In this document: in pieces, positions 56,585 through 64,000 of the stretch | Layout: every line of letters starts with the position of its first letter | Numbering within the stretch: position 1 is the stretch's first letter | From: Lolliginicoccus suaedae | GTDB lineage: Bacteria > Actinomycetota > Actinomycetes > Mycobacteriales > Mycobacteriaceae | DNA: 64,000 nucleotides | Reading direction: 5' to 3' | Assembly (NCBI RefSeq): GCF_008312885.1 | Contig: NZ_VSSO01000004.1 | Span: 248,001 to 312,000, forward strand | Translations under genes and position numbers: made by a program | The notes under the pieces: generated by a model | What the model saw: only the letters and a program-made list of their open reading frames with translations | Told to the model about the DNA's origin: nothing | Database searches by the model: none

Positions 56585-57484
56585 GTGCGGGAACTCAAGG
56601 TCGTCGGTATCGAGCCGGGCGGCAACGCTATCGTTTGCGCCGATATCAACACGGGAGCCAAGTTCAGGATCCCCGCCGATGATCGCCTCCGCGCCGCCGC
56701 CAATGGCGACGTGAGCCGCCTCGGCCAGGCAGAGATCGCGATGGAGGCGAAGCTGCGGCCGCGCGAGATCCAGGAGCGCATCCGCGCCGGTGCGAGCGTG
56801 CAGCAGATCGTCGAGGCATCGGGCATCCACAAGGCTCGGGTGGAGACGTTCGCGCATCCCGTGCTGCTGGAGCGGGCGCGCATCGCGACCCTTGCCCAGA
56901 GCGCGTACCCGCTGGGCGAGGACGGTCCGGCACAGCATCCGTTGTCGACCGTGGTGGCGATCGCCTTCGGCTCGCGTGGCCACAAGCTCGACGACGCTTC
57001 GTGGGATGCGTGGCGCAACGAGCAGGGCCGCTGGGTCGTGCAGCTGCGCTGGATGGCTGGCCGCACCGAGAACAAGGCGCTGTGGCGCTTCAACGCTGGC
57101 GCTGATGGCGGCACCGCTGCCCCGCTGAACGATCTCGCTCGCGAGCTGATCGTCCCGGACGCGCCGCGCTCGCGGCCGTCGCTGAGCCCCGTCACGCCCA
57201 TCGCCACCGCCAAGGCGCAGGCGTCGCAGCAGGCGCCGCGCAACCAGGCACCACAGCAGGCCAGCCCTCAGCACCAGTCGGCCCAGCACCAGTCGGCGAA
57301 GGCAACCTCGTCGTCCGCCTCGGCGGATGCGGGGAACCGGGGCCAGCAGGAACGCGCAGCGACTGTTTCGCCCCAGTCCACCACCGAGTATGAGTCCGAG
57401 CCGAAGCGGGATCGCAAGCCAGCCAAGCCCGCGATGCCGTCGTGGGAGGACGTACTGCTCGGGGTCCGCGCGGGCGCCCAGTAG
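56585..57484 (+). CDS. sepH: Cell-division regulator SepH
   Basis: The GTG start follows CAAGGAGG; the protein has 299 residues. The N-terminal DUF3071 domain (about 1-165) includes a helix-turn-helix 'RAGASVQQIVEASGIHKARV' and a conserved 'LYW'-type strand set. A long Gln/Ser/Ala-rich disordered linker (about 205-270) ends in a conserved 'PSWEDVLLGVR' motif. SepH stimulates FtsZ assembly in Streptomyces and Mycobacterium (family knowledge). Position beside serC matches Rv0883c. Confidence 0.92.
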   Translation: MRELKVVGIEPGGNAIVCADINTGAKFRIPADDRLRAAANGDVSRLGQAEIAMEAKLRPREIQERIRAGASVQQIVEASGIHKARVETFAHPVLLERARIATLAQSAYPLGEDGPAQHPLSTVVAIAFGSRGHKLDDASWDAWRNEQGRWVVQLRWMAGRTENKALWRFNAGADGGTAAPLNDLARELIVPDAPRSRPSLSPVTPIATAKAQASQQAPRNQAPQQASPQHQSAQHQSAKATSSSASADAGNRGQQERAATVSPQSTTEYESEPKRDRKPAKPAMPSWEDVLLGVRAGAQ

Positions 57485-57506
57485 GGCCGGCAATACCGAC
57501 GCATCA

Positions 57507-57536
57507 GAATGCCCCGGGGAGATCCCTGGGGCATTC
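57507..57536 (+). terminator. Hairpin terminator after sepH
   Basis: GAATGCCCC pairs with GGGGCATTC over 9 bp and is followed by a T-rich stretch (GTCGTTTCTC). Confidence 0.75.
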
Positions 57537-57805
57537 GTCGTTTCTCGTTCCTCCATCGCGCCTGGCGGTTCTCCGCGTGGACCTAGCCGCGGCCGGGGCT
57601 CAGTCCGCTGCCGGTGGGTGACCGGCGGCAGACCTGCCACCGATGACACATCCGTGCCACCGTTGCGCGGATGTGCCACCGAAATATGGGTGTGGGCTGA
57701 GCCATTTCCGTGGCAGCACGGCCACAAGGGTGGCCGATCTGGCCTGAGACGGAGAGTCCCAGCGATCAAGGGGACCGCTGCGCTAGGGCAAAGCACCGCC
57801 CGGGG
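57537..57805. other. 269-bp space with TGCCACCG repeats and small hairpin
   Basis: No gene is supportable. TGCCACCG occurs three times (57635, 57655, 57674), and the first two intervals contain CACATCCG and its reverse complement CGGATGTG. These may form a small hairpin or a protein site between two convergent genes. Confidence 0.5.
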
Positions 57806-57850
57806 CTAGTGGAAACTTTTCCCGCTCACAGCGGGAAAAGTTTCCACTAG
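57806..57850. repeat. Inverted repeat family D, copy 3 (perfect 21-bp arms)
   Basis: CTAGTGGAAACTTTTCCCGC and one further T pair perfectly with 57830-57850; the loop is only CAC. It is the longest perfect stem in the window and sits between the convergent sepH and DUF2537 genes. Confidence 0.85.
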
Positions 57851-57884
57851 CGGCGCCCAGCCCCGCCTGGCCAGGCCAGGCCAC

Positions 57885-58154
57885 TCACCCTCCGACGGCG
57901 ATGCCGATGAGCGCGATCCAGGCGGCCACCGTGCCCACCGCGAGGCCGAGAGCAGCCCAGCGCTGCACGGGCTCGAAGCGGCGCTCCCACAGCGCGGGCG
58001 CGGCACCGGCGGCGATCAGCGCGTTGAGGGCGAGCGCAAGGGCGGGATGAATGGCGACCAGGCCCCAGCCGATGATGCCGACGAGCAATCCGGTGGTGAG
58101 CGCGACGAAGCCAGCGAACGCCAGTCCGGTGCCCCACGGGGTTGGTGGAGTCAT
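57885..58154 (-). CDS. DUF2537-like small membrane protein
   Basis: The ATG at 58154 overlaps the stop of the rRNA/tRNA methylase gene (ATGA) and gives 89 residues. Three membrane segments (about 8-32, 34-52 and 64-86) make up almost the whole protein, with an Arg/Glu-rich turn 'WERRFEPVQR' between the last two. It corresponds by position to Rv0882. Function is unknown; coupling to the methylase gene is conserved. Confidence 0.8.
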   Translation of the reverse strand: MTPPTPWGTGLAFAGFVALTTGLLVGIIGWGLVAIHPALALALNALIAAGAAPALWERRFEPVQRWAALGLAVGTVAAWIALIGIAVGG

Positions 58155-58981
58155 GCCGTCCCGATCGCGGCGCGGGCAGCATCCTCGCGGCTGCGCTCGT
58201 AGAACGCGATAGCACCAGCGGTGGCGACATTGAGGGAGTCGACACCGGGGGTCATGGGAATGCATGCGCGGACGTCCGCGAGCCGCAGCGCGTGGTCGCT
58301 GAGCCCCGGGCCCTCCGCGCCGAGGAGGAACGCGATGCGCGGCGCATCGATGGCGGCGGACAGCGCGATCGCTGGCGGTTGGGGAGTCAGGGCCACCGTG
58401 CGGAAGCCGTGTCGGCCGAGCGCACCGGCAAGCGCATCCCAGTCATCGACGGTGGTGTGGGGCACCCGCAGGACGTGACCCATCGAGACACGGATCGCGC
58501 GGCGGTAGAGCGGATCGGAGCAGCGGGGACCCACGACGACGGCATCGACCTGGAGCGCCGCCGCATGCCGGAAGATCGCCCCGAGGTTCTCGTGATCGCC
58601 GATCCCCTCGAGGACAGCGATGGTGCGCGCATCACGGAGCACGTCGTCGAGATCGAGGGGCCGTGGCTTGGGCGCGATGGCCAGAACGCCCCGGTTGAGA
58701 TGGAAGCCAACGACCTCGGCCATGGTTTCGGCGCTGGCCCGGTAGTACGGGGCATCGATCGTTGCGAGGGCGTCGCGGAGCTCGTCGTAGCGGCGCGGCA
58801 CACCGAGGAGCGCGGTGGGCGCGTACCGGCTCTGGCTCATGCGCTCGACAACGATGGTTCCCTCGCCGATGGCGAGTCCACGTCCACCGGGCCGGTCCGG
58901 GCGGCGATCCGCGGTCGTGAGGTCGCGGAAATCGTCGACGCGGGGGTCATCGGGGTCGGTGATGTCTACGGGATGGGCCAC
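58151..58981 (-). CDS. SpoU/TrmH-family RNA 2'-O-methyltransferase
   Basis: The GTG at 58981 gives 276 residues. A substrate-binding N-terminal part (about 1-110) precedes the knotted SPOUT domain with motif 1 'GDHENLGAIFRHAAAL', motif 2 'FLLGAEGPGL' and motif 3 'IPMTPGVDSLNVATAGAI'. It should methylate a ribose in 23S rRNA or tRNA with SAM. It corresponds to Rv0881. It is divergent from the Eis-like gene across a short stretch with tandem repeats. Confidence 0.9.
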   Translation of the reverse strand: MAHPVDITDPDDPRVDDFRDLTTADRRPDRPGGRGLAIGEGTIVVERMSQSRYAPTALLGVPRRYDELRDALATIDAPYYRASAETMAEVVGFHLNRGVLAIAPKPRPLDLDDVLRDARTIAVLEGIGDHENLGAIFRHAAALQVDAVVVGPRCSDPLYRRAIRVSMGHVLRVPHTTVDDWDALAGALGRHGFRTVALTPQPPAIALSAAIDAPRIAFLLGAEGPGLSDHALRLADVRACIPMTPGVDSLNVATAGAIAFYERSREDAARAAIGTA

Positions 58982-58996
58982 TCCCCCATCTTGCCG

Positions 58997-59086
58997 GTTC
59001 CCAGCAGGCCCCCGCGAGTTCCCAGCAGGCCCCCGCGAGGCTGGTGGTACCGCTCGCCGCGAGGCTGGTGGTACCGCTCGCCGCGA
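58997..59086. repeat. Two back-to-back tandem duplications (2 x 21 bp, 2 x 24 bp)
   Basis: GTTCCCAGCAGGCCCCCGCG plus A occurs twice (58997-59017 and 59018-59038); then GGCTGGTGGTACCGCTCGCC plus GCGA occurs twice (59039-59062 and 59063-59086). Together they fill most of the divergent promoter region between the methylase and Eis-like genes. Confidence 0.9.
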
Positions 59087-59107
59087 GGCTGTGCCAAGGT
59101 TGGAAGA

Positions 59108-60325
59108 GTGACGAGTGAGAATGCTTCCGTGGTCGAGGTCCGCACTGCCACCGAGGAGGATTGGCCCCGCATCCTCCAGCTGGATAACTTTGCGTTCGGC
59201 GCGCATATCGCCGACCTGAAGACGGGGATCACGCGGGATCTGGCACCGGAGGAGAACGTGCTGGTGGCCATGATCGACGATGAGATCGTGGGCGTGACGA
59301 TGCACTACGAGCTGCAGATCACCGTTCCCGGTGGGGCTCTGGTGGATGCCCCGGGCGTGACGTGGGTGTCGGTGGCGCCGACGCACCGGCGCAAGGGCAT
59401 CCTGCGGTCGATGCTGACCGAGCAGCACAAGCGGTTCCGTGCCTCGGGCGCGCCCATGTCCATCCTGACGGCATCCGAGGGCGGGATCTACGGCCGCTTC
59501 GGGTATGGACCGATCACGGTGGAGTACACGCGCACGCTGGATCGGCGCTTCGCGCGGTTCCGGGACACGACGGCTGATCCGGGCGGGGTCCGGCTCGCGA
59601 GGGTCGATGAGGCGCGGGAAGTCGTTCCGGCGATCTATGACCGCTGGCGGCGGACGTGCGCGGGCGCGGTGCGGCGACCGGATGCGTTCTGGCGGGGCGT
59701 GTTCGCTGATCCCGAGTCGGACCGTGGTGGCGCTTCGGCATTGTTCTACATGGTGCATGCGGACGGTTTCGTGTCCTACCGGGTGCGGGATCAGGGCAAG
59801 CGCATGGCCGTGGAGGTGTCGGATCTGTTCGCGGTGACACCGGAGGCGTATATCGCGTTGTGGCGGGCATTGTGCGCGCTGGACCTGATGGAGACGATCA
59901 CGGTCTCGGAGCCGCGCACGTCGCTGCTGCCCTACTTGCTGGATAATCCCCGGCTCCCGGCGATCACGGGATCCTTCGACCTGTTGTGGGCGCGGATCCT
60001 GGATGTTCCCGCGGTGCTGTCGGCGCGGGCCTACTTCTCGGATTGCGATCTGCCGTTCGAGGTGGTGGACGATTTCCTCGATCAGGGCGGGGTGTATCGG
60101 TTGCGCGCGGCCGGTGGCGGCGAGACCGGCGAGTGCGTGCGCGTCGACGAGGAGCCGCGGGTGCGGATCACGGCGGGCGATCTGGCGTCGATCTACTTCG
60201 GTGAGCATCGGGCCGATACGCTGGCGCAGGCTGGCCGCGTGTGGGCGTCGGACGAGGAATCGCTCGATGTGTTCGATCGGGCTTTCGCCACGGCAGCCAC
60301 CCCGCAGGGCGGCATGTTCTTCTGA
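59108..60325 (+). CDS. Eis-like GNAT N-acetyltransferase
   Basis: The GTG at 59108 gives 405 residues, matching the length of Eis (enhanced intracellular survival). The N-terminal GNAT domain has the acetyl-CoA-binding 'VSVAPTHRRKGILRSML' segment (about 87-103); a second GNAT-like region and an SCP2-like C-terminal domain follow, and the protein ends in Phe, whose carboxylate is catalytic in Eis (family knowledge). It may acetylate amines such as aminoglycosides or lysine residues. The native substrate is unknown. Its promoter contains the tandem repeats at 58997-59086. Confidence 0.85.
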   Translation: MTSENASVVEVRTATEEDWPRILQLDNFAFGAHIADLKTGITRDLAPEENVLVAMIDDEIVGVTMHYELQITVPGGALVDAPGVTWVSVAPTHRRKGILRSMLTEQHKRFRASGAPMSILTASEGGIYGRFGYGPITVEYTRTLDRRFARFRDTTADPGGVRLARVDEAREVVPAIYDRWRRTCAGAVRRPDAFWRGVFADPESDRGGASALFYMVHADGFVSYRVRDQGKRMAVEVSDLFAVTPEAYIALWRALCALDLMETITVSEPRTSLLPYLLDNPRLPAITGSFDLLWARILDVPAVLSARAYFSDCDLPFEVVDDFLDQGGVYRLRAAGGGETGECVRVDEEPRVRITAGDLASIYFGEHRADTLAQAGRVWASDEESLDVFDRAFATAATPQGGMFF

Positions 60326-60334
60326 GGCCTGGGC

Positions 60335-60616
60335 CTAGCGGGAAGGCTGCTGGCCGGATCGGCTGGGGCTGCTCTGCGCGCCGATGAGGCTGGAGATGGT
60401 CCGGGTCATCGAGGGCGGCTGGACGCTTTCGCGCTGGGCGAGCTCGGTAGGGGTCATGGGTCCGTCGTGGCCGATGACGGTCAGCACGGAGAGCTGCGAC
60501 AGCGATAGCACGGCGGAATGGCCCTGGCGCCCGCGGAGATGGCGCGCGAGGCGCACGACAACGAGCGCAAGGTCACCCGCGAGTCGTTCCTCATCGTCCA
60601 CCACGAAATCGGACAA
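60335..60616 (-). pseudogene. Truncated MarR-family regulator
   Basis: The frame encodes 93 residues from a possible TTG at 60616; GTG codons at 60604 or 60601 are alternative starts. The first 75 residues match the MarR N-terminus of Rv0880 (LSLSQLSVLTVIGHDGPMTP then ELAQRESVQPPSMTRTISSL), including most of the helix-turn-helix. The wing and the C-terminal dimerisation helices, about 60 residues, are missing and are replaced by a Ser-rich end before a stop. The Eis-like gene ends only 10 bp further, so no continuing frame exists. It may be a broken gene. Confidence 0.65.
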
Positions 60617-60740
60617 TACGGCAACGAAACGGTTGACGTACGCGTTTCACGCGTGTAATTCGATCGCGAGTCTTGTTGCGCGCCATGAGGGTTATCCCAC
60701 TCGCTGGCGGTAATCGCTGGCGACACGCTAAGTTGGCGCT

Positions 60741-60986
60741 GTGGGTACACATCCCGAACCGCCTCCGCTGCCGCCGCGCCTCGCCGATCCGCGCCCTGTG
60801 ATCATCGTTGGCCTGCTCAGCTGGATCATCGCGACGATCGTTGTGGTGGCCTCGGGTGATTCGCTCGAGCAGTACGTGCCGTTGTGCATCGCCGGCCTCG
60901 GTGTCGCCGCGTTCGGCGGAATCATCTTCCTGCTGCAGCGCCGCGCCGTCCGCAGGGGCGACCGCTCCGCGCAGAGCGGCCTGTGA
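60741..60986 (+). CDS. DUF2530 small membrane protein
   Basis: The GTG at 60741 gives 81 residues. A Pro-rich N-terminus is followed by two membrane segments (about 20-38 and 47-66) and a basic tail. It corresponds to Rv0879c by position and plan. Function is unknown. Confidence 0.78.
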   Translation: MGTHPEPPPLPPRLADPRPVIIVGLLSWIIATIVVVASGDSLEQYVPLCIAGLGVAAFGGIIFLLQRRAVRRGDRSAQSGL

Positions 60987-61025
60987 CGGCAGCACTCCCC
61001 CTAGTGCGCCACGGGAGCCGGGCAG

Positions 61026-61571
61026 CTAGCGCCGTAGCTGCTGCTGGGTCGGCACAGTTGGCCTGAGCGCCGCGCAGAGCATGAGGCAAGCGCAGGCCCA
61101 GAGGATGCCGATGAACCATCCCGCGAGGACATCGGTGGCCCAATGCACTCCCAGATAGACGCGGGACGCTCCCACGACCACGGGCAGCAGGGCGAGCAGG
61201 GGCCAGGCCATGCGCGACTGGATCACGGTCGCGGCGAGCACGAGGGCCAGCATGCTGCTCATCATCGCGTGGCCGGACGGGAACGCGAAGCTCGTGGCCT
61301 CGACGATAGCAACGTCGGGATCGGGACGCTCGCGCCGCAGGATGACTTTGAGGACCCACATCAGGATCCATCCGCTGGCAAGCACTCCCAGGATCATCGC
61401 GGCGTCATGCGTTCGACGCCGCGCCAGCGACCACGCAATGGCGACGCCACCCATGAGGAATACGCTGATCGCGCTCCCGAGGACCGTGATGGTGGTGAAG
61501 AAGGTGTCCCATGCTGGGTCGCGCGCGCGGAGGATCCACTCCAGCACTGCGGCATCAAGTTCGATGACCAT
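61026..61571 (-). CDS. PAP2-family membrane phosphatase
   Basis: The 181-residue membrane protein has about five helices. The three PAP2 motifs are present: 'KVILRRERP' near residue 75, 'PSGH' near 98 and 'SRVYLGVHWATD' near 145, which supply the catalytic His pair and Arg residues. It should remove phosphate from lipid or isoprenoid phosphates such as undecaprenyl diphosphate on the outer membrane face. It is convergent with the DUF2530 gene; the DUF3027 gene lies just upstream on the same strand. Confidence 0.88.
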   Translation of the reverse strand: MVIELDAAVLEWILRARDPAWDTFFTTITVLGSAISVFLMGGVAIAWSLARRRTHDAAMILGVLASGWILMWVLKVILRRERPDPDVAIVEATSFAFPSGHAMMSSMLALVLAATVIQSRMAWPLLALLPVVVGASRVYLGVHWATDVLAGWFIGILWACACLMLCAALRPTVPTQQQLRR

Positions 61572-61586
61572 TTGATCTGGGGTCAG

Positions 61587-62393
61587 CTATGCATCGACGT
61601 CAAGGATGCCGTCGTCGTAGGGCTGGTACAGGGGCGAGCCCGCACCGGTGGGCAGGGCGCTATCGGAATGCGCGCCACAGCCGAAGCGGGCATGAACGAC
61701 ATGCCCATCGGCGGAGTACTCGTTGCCGCACACGCCGAACGAGTGACCGAGCGGCCCGGCGATAGGCAGGTAGAAGCCGCAATCATGGCACGCGCCGGGA
61801 GCGGCCTTGGCCATGCGTGAATCCGGTCCGAAATCGCTGGTGAGCCAGCGCTCCGCGGCGGCCGCGCGACCCTCCACGCTGAGCACCTGCTTGCGGCCCA
61901 GCCCGAGACCGGTAGCAATGTCCTCGACATCCGGCACGTCCGCCTCGACGCTGCCGGGAACGAGCCGCTCGTCGTGCTCCTTCGGCGGAAGAATGTCACC
62001 GGGCGAGAGGTCCCCGGCATCGATGCGGTCCTCCCACGGCACCCACGGTGGCGCGAGCAGCGCGCCCCGGCCTGGCAGGAGCGCGAACTCGCTGATGGTG
62101 GCGGAACCAGCGCCGGGGCATCCCGCCACGACGACGTTCCATTCCCAGCCACGGTAGCCGGGCAGGTGCGCGGCGAAGCGGTGGGAGGCGGCCCACTCGT
62201 CCTCGGCGACCATGCCGAGGTGCTCCCCGACCGAGGCGGGGTCAGCGACCTCGCACACTGCCGCGCGCGCTAGATCAATGGCTTGCGCCAGCACTGCGGG
62301 AACATCCGCTGCGGCACTCGGGCCCACGGGATCGGCGGGGTCCGCAGCAGAGCTGTGCGGGCGCGACACGACGGATGCGTTCACGTCGTCCAT
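61587..62393 (-). CDS. DUF3027 protein with cysteine cluster
   Basis: The 268-residue protein belongs to a family restricted to Actinobacteria (Rv0877 by position). The body (about 30-195) is globular with conserved Trp/Pro phrases such as 'GYRGWEWNV' and 'LLAPPWVPWEDR'. The C-terminal region has a CHDCG pair, a later Cys in 'FGVCGNEYSADG' and 'FGCGAHS', a probable zinc site. No signal or membrane segment is seen. The function is not known to me. Confidence 0.82.
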   Translation of the reverse strand: MDDVNASVVSRPHSSAADPADPVGPSAAADVPAVLAQAIDLARAAVCEVADPASVGEHLGMVAEDEWAASHRFAAHLPGYRGWEWNVVVAGCPGAGSATISEFALLPGRGALLAPPWVPWEDRIDAGDLSPGDILPPKEHDERLVPGSVEADVPDVEDIATGLGLGRKQVLSVEGRAAAAERWLTSDFGPDSRMAKAAPGACHDCGFYLPIAGPLGHSFGVCGNEYSADGHVVHARFGCGAHSDSALPTGAGSPLYQPYDDGILDVDA

Positions 62394-62457
62394 CTTGCCT
62401 CATTCCGTTGCAAAATCTCGACTCCGTGCCGCAGCGATGTGAGGCAATCTTGATCAC

Positions 62458-63321
62458 ATGCATGCAATCGCCCGCCCTGCCCGCCCGCTCGCCGCCGTGG
62501 CCCTGCTCCTCCCGCTGCTCGGCGCCGCCTGCGTGGATCCCAGCCTGCCTGGCACCGGCTCGCAGGCACCGTCCCCCGCCAGCCCCGAGGCAGTGACCCC
62601 CGGCCCCCGCGACGCGACATCGACCGTGGAGGTGGTGCAGCGCCATCCGCACGGGCGTGATTCCTTCACCCAGGGGCTCGAGCTCACCGATGGCGTCCTC
62701 TACGAATCGACCGGCCTGGTGGGCTCGTCGTGGATCGAGGCGCGCGCCTTCCCCGGTGGCGAGGTACTGGCGCGGGCAGACATCACCGATCCCTTCTTCG
62801 GCGAGGGACTGACCGTCACCGAGGACATCGCCTGGCAAGTGACGTGGCAGGACGGCGTGGCCATCGCCCGCGATCCCGCCACGCTCGAGGAGGAGTTCCG
62901 CACCACCTACGAGGGCGAGGGCTGGGGGCTCTGCTCGTACGACGACGATGCCGAGCGCGGCGACCACCTCGTGATGAGCGACGGCACGAGCACCCTTACG
63001 GTGCGGGATCCAGCGACGTTCGAGGCCCTCGAGACGATCCCCGTCACCCTTGATGGCGCGCCCGTCGAGCTGCTCAATGAGCTCGAGTGCACCCCCGACG
63101 GGGTATATGCCAACGTGTGGACGACGAGCATGATCGTGCGCATCGATCCGCGCACCGGCGCCATCGATGACGTGATCGACGCGTCGGGCCTGCTCTCGAG
63201 CACCGAGCGGCGGGGCGCCGATGTTCTCAACGGGATCGCCGCGATCCCCGGCACGGACCGCTTCCTCATCACGGGCAAGCTATGGCCGGTGATGCTCGAG
63301 GCCCGGTTCGTCCCCCGCTAG
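62458..63321 (+). CDS. Glutaminyl-peptide cyclotransferase-like lipoprotein
   Basis: The 287-residue protein has a signal peptide with a lipobox-like LLGAAC (Cys25) and a Pro/Ser-rich linker, then a five-bladed beta-propeller of the bacterial/plant glutamine cyclotransferase type. 'HGRDSFTQGLEL' near residue 67, 'YESTG' near 81, 'FGEGLTV' near 118 and 'LNELECTPDGVYANVW' near 205 are the family hallmarks and include the catalytic Glu. It would convert N-terminal Gln to pyroglutamate outside the membrane. Confidence 0.85.
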   Translation: MHAIARPARPLAAVALLLPLLGAACVDPSLPGTGSQAPSPASPEAVTPGPRDATSTVEVVQRHPHGRDSFTQGLELTDGVLYESTGLVGSSWIEARAFPGGEVLARADITDPFFGEGLTVTEDIAWQVTWQDGVAIARDPATLEEEFRTTYEGEGWGLCSYDDDAERGDHLVMSDGTSTLTVRDPATFEALETIPVTLDGAPVELLNELECTPDGVYANVWTTSMIVRIDPRTGAIDDVIDASGLLSSTERRGADVLNGIAAIPGTDRFLITGKLWPVMLEARFVPR

Positions 63322-63377
63322 GCGACCCGCCGGCACCCGCGGGGCGCAGCGCGGCACGGATGCGGGAGAATTGAGCG

Positions 63378-64000
63378 GTGAACCATTCCGCGACGCCACC
63401 AGGTGATGACGCCGAGGCACGGTTCGGGGAGCACCCTGGCTTCTACAACTACCCGCCGCCGGGCCTCGGCTCCCCCGCCTCCGGCCCTGCCCCGGCACCA
63501 GCAGCGACAGGACCGGAAGCCACAGGACCGGAAGCCACGGAACCGTCCCGCCTGCCACGCAAGATCACGGTGACCCGCGTAGCGGCGATGCGATCCCGCC
63601 AGCTGACGATGCAGGGCGTCGACGCGTTCCGCCGCGCCGCCACCGCCGATGGTGCCGACAAGTCCGGCCTCACTGCCCTGACGTACGCGACCATCGCGAA
63701 CTTCGCCGCCGACGCCGCCCTCGCAGTGGCACTGGCCAACACCCTGTTCTTCTCCGCCACCACCGGGGAGAGCCGTGGCATGGTGGCGCTGTACCTGCTG
63801 GTGACGATCGCGCCGTTCGCGGTGATCGCGCCGCTGATCGGGCCGGCGCTCGACCGGTTGCAGCGGGGCCGCCGGCTCGCGCTGGCACTGTCGTTCGTGC
63901 TGCGCGGCGTGCTCGTGCTCGTGCTGATCGGCAGCTACGACACCGCGACCGGGAGCTTCATCCCGTGGTTGCTCTACCCGGCGGCGCTGGGAATGCTGGT
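63378..64000 (+). CDS. MFS transporter, N-terminal part (Rv0876c-like)
   Basis: The GTG at 63378 starts a frame that is open at the right edge; about 207 residues are visible. A Pro/Ala-rich cytoplasmic N-terminus (about 1-65, with a small TGPEA duplication) and a basic helix lead to the first membrane segments (about 102-124, 137-155 and 171-188) of a major facilitator fold, with an acidic/Arg turn 'LDRLQRGRR' between helices 2 and 3. It corresponds by position to Rv0876c. The substrate is unknown. Confidence 0.8.
   Translation, partial: MNHSATPPGDDAEARFGEHPGFYNYPPPGLGSPASGPAPAPAATGPEATGPEATEPSRLPRKITVTRVAAMRSRQLTMQGVDAFRRAATADGADKSGLTALTYATIANFAADAALAVALANTLFFSATTGESRGMVALYLLVTIAPFAVIAPLIGPALDRLQRGRRLALALSFVLRGVLVLVLIGSYDTATGSFIPWLLYPAALGML

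Noticed and set aside
58982-60208. Upstream extension of the SpoU methylase frame
   Set aside because: It is antisense to the Eis-like gene and passes through the tandem repeats. The methylase begins at 58981.

Overview
The window is GC-rich chromosomal DNA (roughly two-thirds G+C) from an actinomycete of the order Mycobacteriales. Pointers are frequent GTG starts behind purine-rich ribosome sites, a DtxR/IdeR-type iron box, and gene content and order resembling Mycobacterium tuberculosis Rv0875c-Rv0910: MFS (Rv0876c), DUF3027 (Rv0877), DUF2530 (Rv0879c), MarR (Rv0880), SpoU methylase (Rv0881), sepH (Rv0883c), serC (Rv0884c), citA (Rv0889c), gltA2 (Rv0896), prrB/prrA (Rv0902c/Rv0903c), accD3 (Rv0904c), echA6 (Rv0905), MBL hydrolase (Rv0906), a Rv0909-like protein and an SRPBCC protein (compare Rv0910). 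Genus cannot be fixed from the sequence alone.

Layout. 1-5.8 kb: end of an FAD dehydrogenase, an SDR, two cell-envelope proteins and an iron-regulated siderophore-interacting protein. 5.8-17.6 kb: esterase, DUF485 plus acetate-type symporter pair, a molybdopterin oxidoreductase divergent from a TetR regulator, a 38-codon sORF, and a second symporter operon with its own LytTR/LytS two-component pair. 17.7-23.2 kb: two paralogous proline-rich membrane proteins and a glutamate-type ABC importer (gluABCD). 23.3-26.9 kb: secreted lipase, DCC protein, repeat-containing Rv0909-like protein, MBL hydrolase.

27-41 kb is an accessory island set into the conserved block. It holds a complete type I restriction-modification operon (hsdM-hsdS-hsdR, minus strand), an amidase, an intact IS30-family element, and an orphan HsdM/HsdS-like fusion protein with an N-terminal helix-turn-helix and a degenerate catalytic motif. 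Divergent from the orphan is a four-gene run: zinc-finger miniprotein, RNase H-like protein, VWA protein and lipoprotein. The hsdM operon and the orphan share a near-identical palindrome (GATAACCCRGTTATCAG) and a similar leader around the start codon, which suggests common control. This is the best candidate for an undescribed system.

41-64 kb returns to core genes: VanW-like protein, echA6, aldo/keto reductase, accD3, prrAB, photolyase, heptad-repeat protein, FKBP, gltA, pdxH, citA, serC, sepH, SpoU methylase, Eis-like acetyltransferase, a truncated MarR gene, DUF2530, PAP2, DUF3027, a glutamine-cyclotransferase lipoprotein and the start of an MFS transporter.

Intergenic spaces hold several families of long inverted repeats. 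Most sit between genes as probable terminators. One copy is split through its loop by the IS30 element.
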